Shown here in pieces: positions 44,243 through 53,276 of a stretch of DNA of 64,000 nt. Source of the DNA: Salinisphaera dokdonensis (GTDB lineage: Bacteria > Pseudomonadota > Gammaproteobacteria > Nevskiales > Salinisphaeraceae); NCBI RefSeq assembly GCF_040361215.1, contig NZ_APND01000002.1:62001-126000 (forward strand), read 5' to 3'. Below the pieces are notes generated by a model. That model was not told the DNA's origin. It made no database searches and saw only the letters and a list, made by a program, of their open reading frames with translations. Numbering within the stretch: position 1 is the first letter of the stretch; every line of letters begins with the position of its first letter. Both the position numbers and the translations under genes were made by a program.

Positions 44243-44828
44243 CAGCTACCCCCAGATCCATCCGTCGTGTCTCCGGATCAAGCGATTCGCGACGTTCCTC
44301 CGGCTGCGCCGGGCGCACTTGCTCGGGCGTCAGGCCGTACCACTCGCATAGCAAATTTTTTCGCGGTATCAGTGAGGCCAACTCGGGATGATCACGGCGC
44401 AATTGCGTGCAGGCCTTGATCGCATGGCATGCGCTATCCGAGCCGCGCTGTATGCCCATAGCGCGCGCGATGTCCCAAGCGGCTGCGGCGCGGCACTGCG
44501 CGGCCGAGACACCGCGAACAACCACTACCGGGATGAGCACACGGGCGTGGCGTGCCGAGATCCAGGTGCGCAAACCCGAAATAATCCGATACCGGGATCC
44601 TGCGACTACCGCAATCGGGAGTGGCCCGATCGCGAACTCGATGCCAGCGTCCCCCAGATGCGATGCCAATGGTAGGGGTGGCCACGCGCCCACGGCGAGC
44701 CAGTTCTGATCGAATGCGTCGTAAGCGGGATGACGTGTCACCCGTCCGGGCTCTGGCTGGACGATTTCGTAACGGCGTGATCTCGGTACCGGAAGAGGCA
44801 GCGAGGTTTGCTGTGAGATGTTCGGCAT
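44229..44828 (-). CDS. ParB-like small protein of recombinase trio 2
   Basis: This 199-residue protein has a central domain, GPLPIAVVAGSRYRIISGLR followed by TWISARHARV and IPVVVVRG, that resembles ParB/Srx-type domains. It parallels the VTGNIRSW-containing protein of trio 1. An Arg/Glu-rich C-terminal tail follows. It starts MPNISQQTS at 44828, directly after a leader conserved between both trios. There is no strong ribosome-binding site next to the ATG. An in-frame-shifted GTG just upstream opens another frame that I regard as a shadow. Likely a DNA-binding regulator or accessory factor of the recombinases. Confidence 0.62.
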   Translation of the reverse strand: MPNISQQTSLPLPVPRSRRYEIVQPEPGRVTRHPAYDAFDQNWLAVGAWPPLPLASHLGDAGIEFAIGPLPIAVVAGSRYRIISGLRTWISARHARVLIPVVVVRGVSAAQCRAAAAWDIARAMGIQRGSDSACHAIKACTQLRRDHPELASLIPRKNLLCEWYGLTPEQVRPAQPEERRESLDPETRRMDLGVADDDA

Positions 44829-44930
44829 TGGGCGGTCTTTTTTTGGCTTTCACCCCTTAAAGGGGATAGCCGAGGAGCGTTCTGGCCCAATCCGCCGATT
44901 TTTTTCCTGCGACCATAGTAGTAGTCGCCA
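44829..44930 (-). promoter_or_regulatory. Conserved leader of recombinase trio 2
   Basis: On the minus strand this region aligns with 22402-22500: GTCGCAG, an A-run, GGGCC, CTCCTC and GGGGTGAAAGCC. It contains a perfect palindrome CCCCTTTAAGGGG next to the last block, and upstream an inverted repeat GCGAC ... GTCGC (about 44909-44928). Conservation between two otherwise diverged operons points to a promoter/operator or a recombinase site. Confidence 0.55.
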
Positions 44931-45091
44931 CTGAGAACGCTTCGCCTGCGATCGGCTTACGACATCACCTTTAATTCGCCCGCTCGACGCGCGGCTTGAC
45001 ATATAGACGCAAACGCCGAGCATCCAGCCACTTGCGGCGCGCGAGGCGGGGACGAGCCTGCGATCACCACATCAAGTATCCAGGTGAATCC

Positions 45092-45373
45092 ATGAGCCCT
45101 TCCCCCAACTCGCCCTACGAGGTTCATCGAGGTGTCGCGCACGCATTCATGGCACGGGTGAAACTCCGCTACGGATGCTGGCGATTCGAGCCGCGCATGC
45201 GCCAAGCGCTGTGCGGACGTATCGACCTATCGGATCTCGACTCTCTGGTTCAGGCGATTGCCGGAATTCACGATGGCCGTTGGCCACCGCGGCTGTTGCG
45301 ATGTTCGAGCACACGGCGCGTCACTCTGAATCGGCTCGACATCCTGCTCCGCCGCTACGGGGTACTGGTATGA
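45092..45373 (+). CDS. Small protein coupled to a recombinase gene
   Basis: This 93-residue protein starts MSPSPNSPYEVHRG at 45092, 5 nt after an AGGTGA ribosome-binding site. It is basic, with no membrane segment and a helical C-terminus (VTLNRLDILLRRYGVLV). I do not recognise the family. Its stop overlaps the start of the following recombinase gene as ATGA, so it may be a recombination-directionality or DNA-binding accessory protein. Its reading frame continues upstream without support. Confidence 0.55.
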   Translation: MSPSPNSPYEVHRGVAHAFMARVKLRYGCWRFEPRMRQALCGRIDLSDLDSLVQAIAGIHDGRWPPRLLRCSSTRRVTLNRLDILLRRYGVLV

Positions 45374-46360
45374 ATCACGTGAACCCAACACCCCGCCAGC
45401 GGCGCGAAGCCGCGCTCAACGGTCCCTTGCTCGGCCACGCCTGCGCCAACACCGAACGTGCCCGTCGCCGCGATATTGCCTACTTCTGGGCCTGGTGCGA
45501 GGCCGCGGGCCTGGGCGGCGAAAATTACCCGGTCGACTACGCAATACTCGCGCAATTCGTCGAAAATCACTTGACCGCCTTGGCGCCCGAGGTGCATCAG
45601 CAACTGCTCGACCGGGATAAACGCCGTAAGGGCGCGCTGCGTGTAGGCACGATCCGCCGCATGCTGTCGACCCTAAGCGTCGTGCATCTGGCGCTCGACG
45701 AACCCAGCGCCTGTCGTGACCCGCGTCTGCATTATCGTCTGCGCGCAGCCAAGCGCCAGGAGGCGGCGCCACGCAAACGGCGGGCACTGACCCGCGACCT
45801 GCTCGAGTTGGTCGTCGACGCCTGCGGTGACGACGCTCGCGGGCTACGCGATCGAGCAATACTGCTGGTGGGCTGGGCGGCGGGCGGTCTGCGCCGAAGC
45901 GAACTCTGCGCGTTAGATATCGAAAGCGTACGGCGGACGGCGGACGGCGGACGGCTATGTGCTCAAGCTCACGAGCACGAAAACCCAGGTGGCCGGCACC
46001 GAACTGCCCCTCCGCGGGCGAGCAGCCGACGCACTTCGCTTATGGATGAATGCCAGGCACGACAACGAAGGCTCCCTCTTCGTGGGCATCCACCGTAACG
46101 GTCGCCAGCTCGCCCGACTAAGCGGGCGGGCAATCGATCGGATCGTGAAACTGCGTGCCGAAGCCGCCAGAATCGATGTCTCGAATATCGGCGCCCACAG
46201 TCTGCGTGTGGGTTTTTTAACCGAGGCCGGTCGACGGGGCATTTCCCTTACAGATGCGATGGAAATGTCTCGGCATCGCACTTTGCGAATCGCGATGGAT
46301 TACTACGAGCGTGGGCGGTTGGAGCGGAATGCGGCGGTCGATTTGCTCAACGACATATAA
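45370..46360 (+). pseudogene. Tyrosine recombinase broken by a 7-bp repeat expansion
   Basis: The first frame (45370 to about 45955) encodes the core-binding domain and first catalytic Arg (AAGGLRRSEL). The second (from about 45956) encodes KLTSTKTQVAG, then HSLRVGFLTEAG (HxxR) and SRHRTLRIAMDYYERG (third His and Tyr). The frames join at (CGGCGGA)3 at 45931-45951. Removing one 7-bp unit joins them exactly into a 327-residue protein reading VRRTADGYVLKL across the joint. All catalytic residues are otherwise present. The damage is a single, clean and potentially reversible event. The gene is divergent from recombinase trio 2. Confidence 0.85.
45931..45951 (+). repeat. Three tandem copies of a 7-bp unit
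   Basis: The unit CGGCGGA is present three times, followed by a partial CGGC. Because 7 is not a multiple of 3, gain or loss of a unit shifts the frame of the recombinase that contains it. Two copies would keep the gene open. Confidence 0.9.
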
Positions 46361-46880
46361 GTCGAACCAAAACATCTCCTAGTGCTTTGGGTACCGATGT
46401 TTGCATGCTCTTCGGTAGAGAGCATTTCGCTCTGCACTTTCCGGACCGGCGAACAAACGCGGCGCAGCGAAGGATCGGTACGCAGGAGATTCATCGTCTG
46501 CGATTTGTAGAACAGCGAAGGTTGCTCGGCGTTGTGGCTTCCCATCAATAACGCAACTTAAGAATTCGCTCGGCTTGAATTATCAGACAGGTTGGAGGGG
46601 GTTTCAGCAGGCCCCTAGAGAAACCGCTGAGCGTTGATAAAAAAGTCGAAATTGAATCTCAACGCAGAGTTACACTGAGCACAACGTTACATGGTGGCTG
46701 CTCGGATTTAGTTTCGGCGTAGAAGTGATCCGGCTGTACAGGTGCGAACGCGGATCTCGAGCACTCTTCAGTCAGCCCATGCCAGTATTCATAGCCGCAG
46801 CAATACAAAAGCCGGCATTCTGTCCGCACACAAGCCCTACTACAAAACGTCCAGACTTTTCCCGGCAATAACTCCGACGA
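46361..46880. other. Intergenic region before the defence block
   Basis: About 520 bp with no convincing gene, less GC-rich than its surroundings. It separates the broken recombinase from the helicase and must contain the promoter of the long plus-strand defence block, but no single promoter stands out. It may also hold an element boundary. No tRNA or att-like repeat was recognised. Confidence 0.35.
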
Positions 46881-49757
46881 ATGCACTCTCGCCACCACCT
46901 CCGGTATTTAGCCGAACAGCTGGCATCGCGGCCCGGCGGATCAAGTGTCGATCGTCTCGGTACAGCGCTCCACGATGCGCAAGTCGATCTAAATCCACAT
47001 CAGGTCGATGCGGCGCTCTTCGCTTTTCAGTCGCCGTTACAAGACGGCGTAATCCTCGCGGACGAGGTGGGGCTTGGAAAGACGATTGAAGCGGGACTCG
47101 TGATACTACAACGCTGGTCCGAGAACACCCGCCGCATCTTAGTGATATGTCCTGCAAGCCTTCGCAAGCAGTGGGGCCAAGAGTTACGGGAAAAGTTCTT
47201 TCTGCCGTCGCAGATTTTTGACGGGCCAAGCTGGAACACGGCAATTCGAGGCGAACAGAGAAATCCGTTCGAGCAGCCCGAGATTGTCATCTGCTCCTAT
47301 CAATTCGCTGCGGCTCGAGCAGAGGCCCTCGGAGAAATTCTCTGGGATCTTGTCGTGATCGACGAGGCTCACCGCGTTCGCAACGTCTACAAAACAGACA
47401 ACAAGATCGGCCGTGCATTACGCGGCGCCCTTCGCGGGCGAAAGAAACTCCTTCTTACCGCTACACCGCTCCAGAACAGTCTTATGGAGCTATATGGCTT
47501 GGTCAGCTTCATCGATGAATATGCGTTCGGCGACGAACGTAGCTTCCGCCTGCAATACAGCCGGCTTACCGACTCCGGCAGTTTCGATCAGCTGCGACGG
47601 CGTCTACAGCCTTACTGTCATCGCACGCTGCGTCGCCAGGTCACGGAATACATCAGCTATACGCAGAGAATTCCTATAACCCAGGATTTTATCCCCGGCA
47701 ACGACGAGCAACAGCTCTACGAGTTGGTGTCGGCATACCTGCAACGGGAAAAACTGCACGGGCTACCCTCGGGCCAACGCAGTCTGATGACGCTTGTCCT
47801 TCGGAAGTTGCTGGCATCCTCGACATTCGCAATCGCTGGTGCGCTGGACTCCCTTCTGCGCCGACTGCATCTTCGGCTAAAAGACGACACCCATGCGAAG
47901 CAAGTCAATCTGGACACCGAGCTGGGCGAGGATTACGAGGACCTGACAGAGACCGCTGAAGAATGGGAAGAGAGCTCAACGTTACTCAGCGCCACGGATC
48001 GAGAAGCGCTAGAGGCGGAGATCCTCGAGTTGACCGACCTAAGAGATCGAGCGATAGGCATTACGGAGAATGCGAAGGGCCAGGCGTTGGTGGAGGTTCT
48101 CCAAGTCGGATTTGCGAAGACAAAAGAACTGGGCGCTGAAGACAAGGTCCTCATATTCACCGAGTCGCGCCGTACCCAGAATTACCTTCACCGGCTGCTG
48201 AACGACCACGGTTACGACGACATCGTTTTGTTCAACGGCAGTAACACTGACCCAGGCACGCGCGAAATCTATCGTGAATGGCAGCAGGTGCATCAAGGGT
48301 CTGACCGTATCAGCGGATCTCGCACTGCCGACACCCGTGCTGCGCTTGTCGATGCATTCCGGTACAAAGCCCGGATCATGATCGCGACCGAGGCCGCCGC
48401 AGAAGGCATAAACCTTCAGTTCTGTTCGCTCATCGTCAATTACGATTTGCCATGGAACCCACAGCGCATAGAGCAGCGCATTGGACGCTGCCATCGCTAC
48501 GGACAAAAACATGACGTAATTGTCATCAATTTCCTGAACCGGAATAACGCAGCTGACCAACGCGTATTCCAGCTGTTAGCTGAAAAGTTTCAGCTTTTTT
48601 CTGGCGTATTTGGTGCCAGCGACGAGATCCTCGGCGCCGTGGAATCAGGCGTCGATTTTCAGCATCGCATTGTCGATATTTACCAGAACGCTCGCAATGC
48701 TGGCGAGATCAAGCAGCAGTTCGATCAGCTGCAGCTGGAACTCGAAACGCATATTGACGCTGCCATGCAGCAGACCCGCCAGCAACTGCTTGAACATTTC
48801 GACGCAGACGTCCACGATCGCCTGCGCATCAACTTGGCCGAGAGCAAGCACTACCTAGGGAAGCTGGAACAGAATCTCTGGCAGCTTACACGGGGCGTTC
48901 TCGCAGACCATGCCCGTTTTGATGATTCGCAGAATAGCTTCCGGCTGGAAAACTGTCCGCCGGGGCTCGCTACATCAAACACGCAAACCCTACTGGGCAC
49001 CTATCGGATGACCCGCTTCCCGGAAAGCGGGCACAAGTACCGGCTACAGCATCCACTGGCCCAGTGGGTTATCGATCGCGGAAAGGCGCTTGAAACACCA
49101 GATGCCAGTCTGGTCATCGATTATTCTAGCCATCGGGCCGCGGGCGGCGCCCGCCGTTCACGAATAGAAGCTCTGACAGCCCAATGCGGTTGGCTACAGC
49201 TTGAGCGCCTCGATATCGATAGTGCCGGCGGCCACGAGCGGCACCTTCTACTGGCCGCTGTAGACGACCACGGACAGGCTCTGGATGAAGAAACGACCGC
49301 TGACCTGCTACGTGTCGCTGGCGAAATCAATACGGGCTCAACCGGTCCCGCGCCAGAACAATTGCAGGCGGCCGTAGACCGCTGCGCCGACTCCGTCCTG
49401 AGCGCAGTCAGCGAGAGAAACCAGCAGTATTTCCTGGATGCGATCGAGAAGCTCGATAATCGCGCGGCCGATCTCAAGAATGGACTGGAGCAAAGCCTCA
49501 AAGAGCTTGATCGAGACATCCGGGCGACCAAACAACAAGCGCGCTCGATCGCAGATCTGGAAGGAAAGATTGAGCTCCATCAGAAGATCAACGGCCTGGA
49601 AAAACGCCGGAACCAACAGCGGCGCGATCTCTATGCCGCTCAGGACCAGATCGACGAAGACAAGGAACGCCTGATCGACGACGTGCAGTCGCGACTGAAA
49701 CAGCAGACAGAGCGTGAATCCATCTATCGCCTACGCTGGCACATCCAGACTCAGTAA
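46881..49757 (+). CDS. RapA/SNF2-type DEAD/DEAH helicase of a defence island
   Basis: This 958-residue SF2 protein has Walker A DEVGLGKTIE (residues 61-70), DEAH at 161-164, LTATPLQNS at 192-200, and the C-terminal helicase motifs NYDLPWNPQRIEQRIGRCHR near 519-538. A long charged coiled-coil tail occupies roughly residues 830-958. It resembles DrmD-like SNF2 proteins of DISARM and the helicase of Hma-type islands rather than RapA of housekeeping transcription. It is the first gene of a plus-strand block with AbiE, a TIGR04141 protein and type III-like restriction genes. The ribosome-binding site is not evident. Probably a translocase acting on foreign DNA. Confidence 0.82.
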   Translation: MHSRHHLRYLAEQLASRPGGSSVDRLGTALHDAQVDLNPHQVDAALFAFQSPLQDGVILADEVGLGKTIEAGLVILQRWSENTRRILVICPASLRKQWGQELREKFFLPSQIFDGPSWNTAIRGEQRNPFEQPEIVICSYQFAAARAEALGEILWDLVVIDEAHRVRNVYKTDNKIGRALRGALRGRKKLLLTATPLQNSLMELYGLVSFIDEYAFGDERSFRLQYSRLTDSGSFDQLRRRLQPYCHRTLRRQVTEYISYTQRIPITQDFIPGNDEQQLYELVSAYLQREKLHGLPSGQRSLMTLVLRKLLASSTFAIAGALDSLLRRLHLRLKDDTHAKQVNLDTELGEDYEDLTETAEEWEESSTLLSATDREALEAEILELTDLRDRAIGITENAKGQALVEVLQVGFAKTKELGAEDKVLIFTESRRTQNYLHRLLNDHGYDDIVLFNGSNTDPGTREIYREWQQVHQGSDRISGSRTADTRAALVDAFRYKARIMIATEAAAEGINLQFCSLIVNYDLPWNPQRIEQRIGRCHRYGQKHDVIVINFLNRNNAADQRVFQLLAEKFQLFSGVFGASDEILGAVESGVDFQHRIVDIYQNARNAGEIKQQFDQLQLELETHIDAAMQQTRQQLLEHFDADVHDRLRINLAESKHYLGKLEQNLWQLTRGVLADHARFDDSQNSFRLENCPPGLATSNTQTLLGTYRMTRFPESGHKYRLQHPLAQWVIDRGKALETPDASLVIDYSSHRAAGGARRSRIEALTAQCGWLQLERLDIDSAGGHERHLLLAAVDDHGQALDEETTADLLRVAGEINTGSTGPAPEQLQAAVDRCADSVLSAVSERNQQYFLDAIEKLDNRAADLKNGLEQSLKELDRDIRATKQQARSIADLEGKIELHQKINGLEKRRNQQRRDLYAAQDQIDEDKERLIDDVQSRLKQQTERESIYRLRWHIQTQ

Positions 49758-49874
49758 GCCGCTGCCTTGCAGGCGCCCGTTTACTAAAATCTTTATCAAT
49801 ACATGTTTTATGTAGTTTATTTGCTCGCATTAAACACTGGTATGCGACAGCAACTCAGTTTTTATTTGTCTATT

Positions 49875-49897
49875 TAGATACAGAATAGTAGTATCTA
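49875..49897 (+). promoter_or_regulatory. Putative AbiE operator
   Basis: A perfect 7-bp inverted repeat, TAGATAC (49875-49881) and GTATCTA (49891-49897), with a 9-bp centre, lies in an AT-rich stretch just upstream of the AbiEi-like gene. AbiEi antitoxins repress their own promoters through such inverted repeats, so autoregulation is likely. Confidence 0.6.
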
Positions 49898-49927
49898 ACT
49901 CCCGTGCAGAAAACTGATGCAGGACTC

Positions 49928-50743
49928 ATGGCTGCATCGCAAAATCCACCCGAAATGAAGCCGACATCGGCGATCAACCGTCTCTTACTCGCCGCCCCTT
50001 ATGGCGTGCCGATGACGAGCGACTGGCTCACCGAGCACGGCATCACACCGCAGATGCTCTGGGGCTACAAGAAAAGCGGATGGCTCGTGCCCCTGGGCCG
50101 TGGCGCCTGGATTCGCGCGGGCCAGCCCGTCGATTGGAAGGCCGCCGTGTACGCGTTGCAAAGACAATCGCCCAATAGCGTTTGGCCCGCCGGACAAACT
50201 GCGCTCGCACTCCTGGGCCAGGCGCATTACATCCCGCAGGGCAACGACCCGGTCATTCAGCTCTCAACCGTCAGAGGCTACCGACTGCCTACATGGTTCG
50301 AGCGCCTGCCCTTCGGTTCCAACATCGTCAAATGCAATGCGACATCGCTATTCGACGTTGTGGATATCGGCCTGGGATCCTGGCGGGGGTCCGCATTCGA
50401 CCTCGACATCAGTTCGCCAGAGAGAGCAGCAATCGAACTATGCGACATGACGCCAGCCAACGCTGATCCTGAAGAGGTGATGGAGCTCGTTCAGGGCCTG
50501 CCGGCGTTGCGCCCCGCCCTGCTGCAAAAACTGCTGACCGCCTGTCGATCCATCAAGGCAAAGCGCCTGCTACTCGTCCTGGCAGAGATTCTCGAACACA
50601 GCTGGCTGAATCAGTTGGACATCACACAACTAGACCTTGGAAGCGGCAAACGAAGCCTTAAGGTGCCAGGCAGATTCCATCCACGTTACAAGATCACGGT
50701 ACCCGCCGCCTGGGAAGAGCATGAGGGCCATGCCCGATTTTAG
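49928..50743 (+). CDS. abiEi: AbiEi-family antitoxin of type IV toxin-antitoxin
   Basis: This 271-residue protein has an N-terminal winged-helix region (LLAAPYGVPMTSDWLTEHGI, then MLWGYKKSGWLVPLGRGAWI) and a longer C-terminal domain containing VWPAGQTALALLGQ, as in AbiEi/COG5340 antitoxins. It counteracts the AbiEii nucleotidyltransferase and represses the operon. I start at the ATG at 49928, preceded by AGGA. A GTG at 49904 and a later ATG are alternatives. It overlaps the toxin gene and has a palindromic operator upstream. Confidence 0.85.
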   Translation: MAASQNPPEMKPTSAINRLLLAAPYGVPMTSDWLTEHGITPQMLWGYKKSGWLVPLGRGAWIRAGQPVDWKAAVYALQRQSPNSVWPAGQTALALLGQAHYIPQGNDPVIQLSTVRGYRLPTWFERLPFGSNIVKCNATSLFDVVDIGLGSWRGSAFDLDISSPERAAIELCDMTPANADPEEVMELVQGLPALRPALLQKLLTACRSIKAKRLLLVLAEILEHSWLNQLDITQLDLGSGKRSLKVPGRFHPRYKITVPAAWEEHEGHARF

Positions 50744-51641
50744 CGAGACATATATAGGTCAGACGCGGCTTCTGCTGACAGTACTTCCATTCGTCAGCCA
50801 ACATCCCAGTTTCGCGCTCAAGGGCGGCACGGCGATCAATTTCTTCTACCGCGACGGACCACGCTTATCGGTGGATATCGATCTTCACTATTTACCAGAT
50901 CATCCACGCGACCAGGCAATCGCAGGCATTCGCTCGAATATGGCAGCGATCGGACAATCGCTGGAGCGTGCGTTGCCCGGGTGCCACTACTCGCTGCATC
51001 CAACCACCTCTAACGCGCGCGTTGCCTATCAGAACGCCACTATCAAGATAGAACCCAACGGCGTGATCAGAGGGCAGCTGCTACCCCCAGCAGTCCGGAC
51101 CCTCAGTACCCGATTGGCCGACCGGTTCAACACGGCGCCGCAAGTCGCCTGCGTGGCGCACGCCGAACTATTCGCCGGAAAACTCTGCGCCGCATTGCAG
51201 CGACAACATCCGCGTGATCTGTTCGACGTACACCTGCTGCTCACCGAAGAAGACGGCCTCACACGCGATCTGATAGATGCTTTCATCGTTTATCTCATCA
51301 GCCAGGGCAAACCGATATTCGAGTTGCTCGCACCGAATATGCAGCCGATCGACGACTTGTATCGGCGCCAATTCGCCGGCATGACCGCCCAAGCCGTCAC
51401 GCTAGACCAGCTGAAAGAAATACAACACACATTACCCGAGCTCATAAGGGCCCAGCTTACCGAGGACGATCGATCCTTCCTGCTGGGCTTCAAACGCGGA
51501 ACGCCCGACTGGCAGCTCATCCGTCACGCTCACGCCGAGGCGCTACCAGCCGTACGCTGGAAGCAATTCAATCTGGAACGTATGGTGGCCCGTAAACGCG
51601 AAGACGCCACACAACGATTGGCGCATCTACTTTCAATGTAG
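50721..51641 (+). CDS. abiEii: AbiEii-family nucleotidyltransferase toxin
   Basis: This 306-residue DNA-polymerase-beta-fold nucleotidyltransferase has the family motifs KGGTAINFF (residues 34-42) and VDIDLHYLP (51-59) with the two metal-binding Asp residues. AbiEii/MenT-type toxins modify tRNA or use GTP to stop growth and abort phage infection. It overlaps the antitoxin gene by 23 bp from the ATG at 50721. An ATG at 50730 is also possible. Its place inside a restriction-type block suggests an embedded second line of defence. Confidence 0.87.
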   Translation: MRAMPDFSETYIGQTRLLLTVLPFVSQHPSFALKGGTAINFFYRDGPRLSVDIDLHYLPDHPRDQAIAGIRSNMAAIGQSLERALPGCHYSLHPTTSNARVAYQNATIKIEPNGVIRGQLLPPAVRTLSTRLADRFNTAPQVACVAHAELFAGKLCAALQRQHPRDLFDVHLLLTEEDGLTRDLIDAFIVYLISQGKPIFELLAPNMQPIDDLYRRQFAGMTAQAVTLDQLKEIQHTLPELIRAQLTEDDRSFLLGFKRGTPDWQLIRHAHAEALPAVRWKQFNLERMVARKREDATQRLAHLLSM

Positions 51642-51665
51642 CGCGAGGATGAGGGGATTTGGGGA

Positions 51666-53255
51666 ATGGCCGACGAGGATCCGCGAACACTGAGCTTTTC
51701 GATCTATCTCCTCAAGACCGACATAGCGTCGCCCGAGGACGCGATGAAGACGGCCGCCCTGCCCGCTCCGGAGGAAATCGAACTGGCGAACGGCTCCATG
51801 GCAACCCTCTATATCAAGCGCACGGCGCCCAAGCCGCCAAATTGGATATCGCTGTTCACACCGCATATCGATCTAGCACATGTGTACGGCCGGAGCAACG
51901 CGGCCGTCCTGATCGTTCCCGCTGTCGAGCGCCTATTCGCCGTCACGTTTGGCTATGGCAAACCCATGCTCGATCCCAGCAGCTGGGAAGAGAACTTCGG
52001 TTTGCTCGTGGTTGCCAACAGCATCGACCCGGACAGGATACGCGTCGCCGACACCCGCAATCTGGGCGCCATCGGCGGCCAAGTCCGCACACAGGCAAGC
52101 AGACACAGCGGCATCGGCGAATTCGGCATCAACCCCGAGAGCGACATGCTTCGGGCTCTTGTCGGCAAGACCGGCTATGACGACGAGGCCACCACCCTAG
52201 CTGGCTCGGATGGGCTGAAGGTATCACTTAAAACCACGCTCGAAGACCTGCCCGTCCTCTTGGGTGAATATCTCGATCTCTACGGGCAGAAGACCTACCG
52301 AGAGAACTTCGATTGGATCGACCATCTCAGGCAGATCAAGTCCCCATCGGAGATCGAGGCGCTCGACGAGCAGCTGCTCGAACAATTGAACGCCGGTGAC
52401 ATCAATCAGAAATGGCTCGCTATTCCAGAACTGATCGAGTGGGCCAATATCTCCGGGTTCCGCTACAGCAAATCGGTTCGGAATGCCCTGCACGATGACA
52501 TCGAGCTCGAAACGTTTCTGGCTAAAGTCTCGGCTGGCAAAACCCTAACCAAGCAATACCTGACGGCCAAGCACGTGGTCGCTTTCAGCACCGACACCGA
52601 CCAGCCACGCGATCACTGGCCGGTCTGGCGCTGCCTTTACTGCGAACTCGCTTACGACGGCCATCAATACATACTCAGCGGTGGCCACTGGTACCGAGCC
52701 GACGACGATTATATTGCGAGCGTCGATGCAGCGGTGGCCAACATTCCGACGTCGGACGTCGTATTGCCAGACTACGATCACAGCTCGGAAAACCAATACA
52801 ACGTCGCAGTCAGAGACAGCGACCCAGATAGCTGGGCCCTGATGGACGCCAACAATATCAAGCACGCCGGAATGGTGAGCGCCATCGAGTTCTGCGACCT
52901 TATGCATAGGGACGGCAAACTGGTCCACGTAAAACGCTACGGCGGCTCATCGGTCCTCAGCCATCTGTTCAACCAAGGCGTTGTAGCGAGCGAACTATTT
53001 GCCAGCGACGCCGAATTCCGGTTGCAGGTCAATGACAAACTACCTGCAAGCCATCAGCTAGCGGATGCGACCGTACGCCCGAACCCCAACGAATTCGAGA
53101 TCGTCTATGCCATCACCAGCAAATACGACGCCCCACTCACGCTGCCCTTGTTCAGTCGCATCGCCCTCAAGAATGCAAACCAACGTCTACGAGGCTTTGG
53201 CTACCACGTCAGCCTCTGCAAGATCATGAATCGCCGCAACGCCACGCCCGCCTGA
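51666..53255 (+). CDS. TIGR04141/DUF6119 family protein
   Basis: The 529-residue protein begins with LSFSIYLLKTDIASPEDAMK and contains SNAAVLIVPAVERLFAVTFG followed by MLDPSSWEENFGL. This is characteristic of the sporadically distributed TIGR04141 (DUF6119) family. These proteins occur in defence islands next to helicases and methyltransferases, and the biochemical role is not known to me. The start is supported by a GGGG-rich ribosome-binding site. It lies 24 bp after abiEii and 22 bp before the methyltransferase gene, so it is probably co-transcribed. Confidence 0.82.
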   Translation: MADEDPRTLSFSIYLLKTDIASPEDAMKTAALPAPEEIELANGSMATLYIKRTAPKPPNWISLFTPHIDLAHVYGRSNAAVLIVPAVERLFAVTFGYGKPMLDPSSWEENFGLLVVANSIDPDRIRVADTRNLGAIGGQVRTQASRHSGIGEFGINPESDMLRALVGKTGYDDEATTLAGSDGLKVSLKTTLEDLPVLLGEYLDLYGQKTYRENFDWIDHLRQIKSPSEIEALDEQLLEQLNAGDINQKWLAIPELIEWANISGFRYSKSVRNALHDDIELETFLAKVSAGKTLTKQYLTAKHVVAFSTDTDQPRDHWPVWRCLYCELAYDGHQYILSGGHWYRADDDYIASVDAAVANIPTSDVVLPDYDHSSENQYNVAVRDSDPDSWALMDANNIKHAGMVSAIEFCDLMHRDGKLVHVKRYGGSSVLSHLFNQGVVASELFASDAEFRLQVNDKLPASHQLADATVRPNPNEFEIVYAITSKYDAPLTLPLFSRIALKNANQRLRGFGYHVSLCKIMNRRNATPA

Positions 53256-53276
53256 CAAGCCAATACAAGACTGCTC

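Noticed and set aside
44434..44853. GTG-started 139-codon frame overlapping the trio 2 ParB-like gene
   Set aside because: It begins in the conserved leader but its product is Arg-rich with no counterpart in trio 1, whereas the alternative frame shows conserved motifs.
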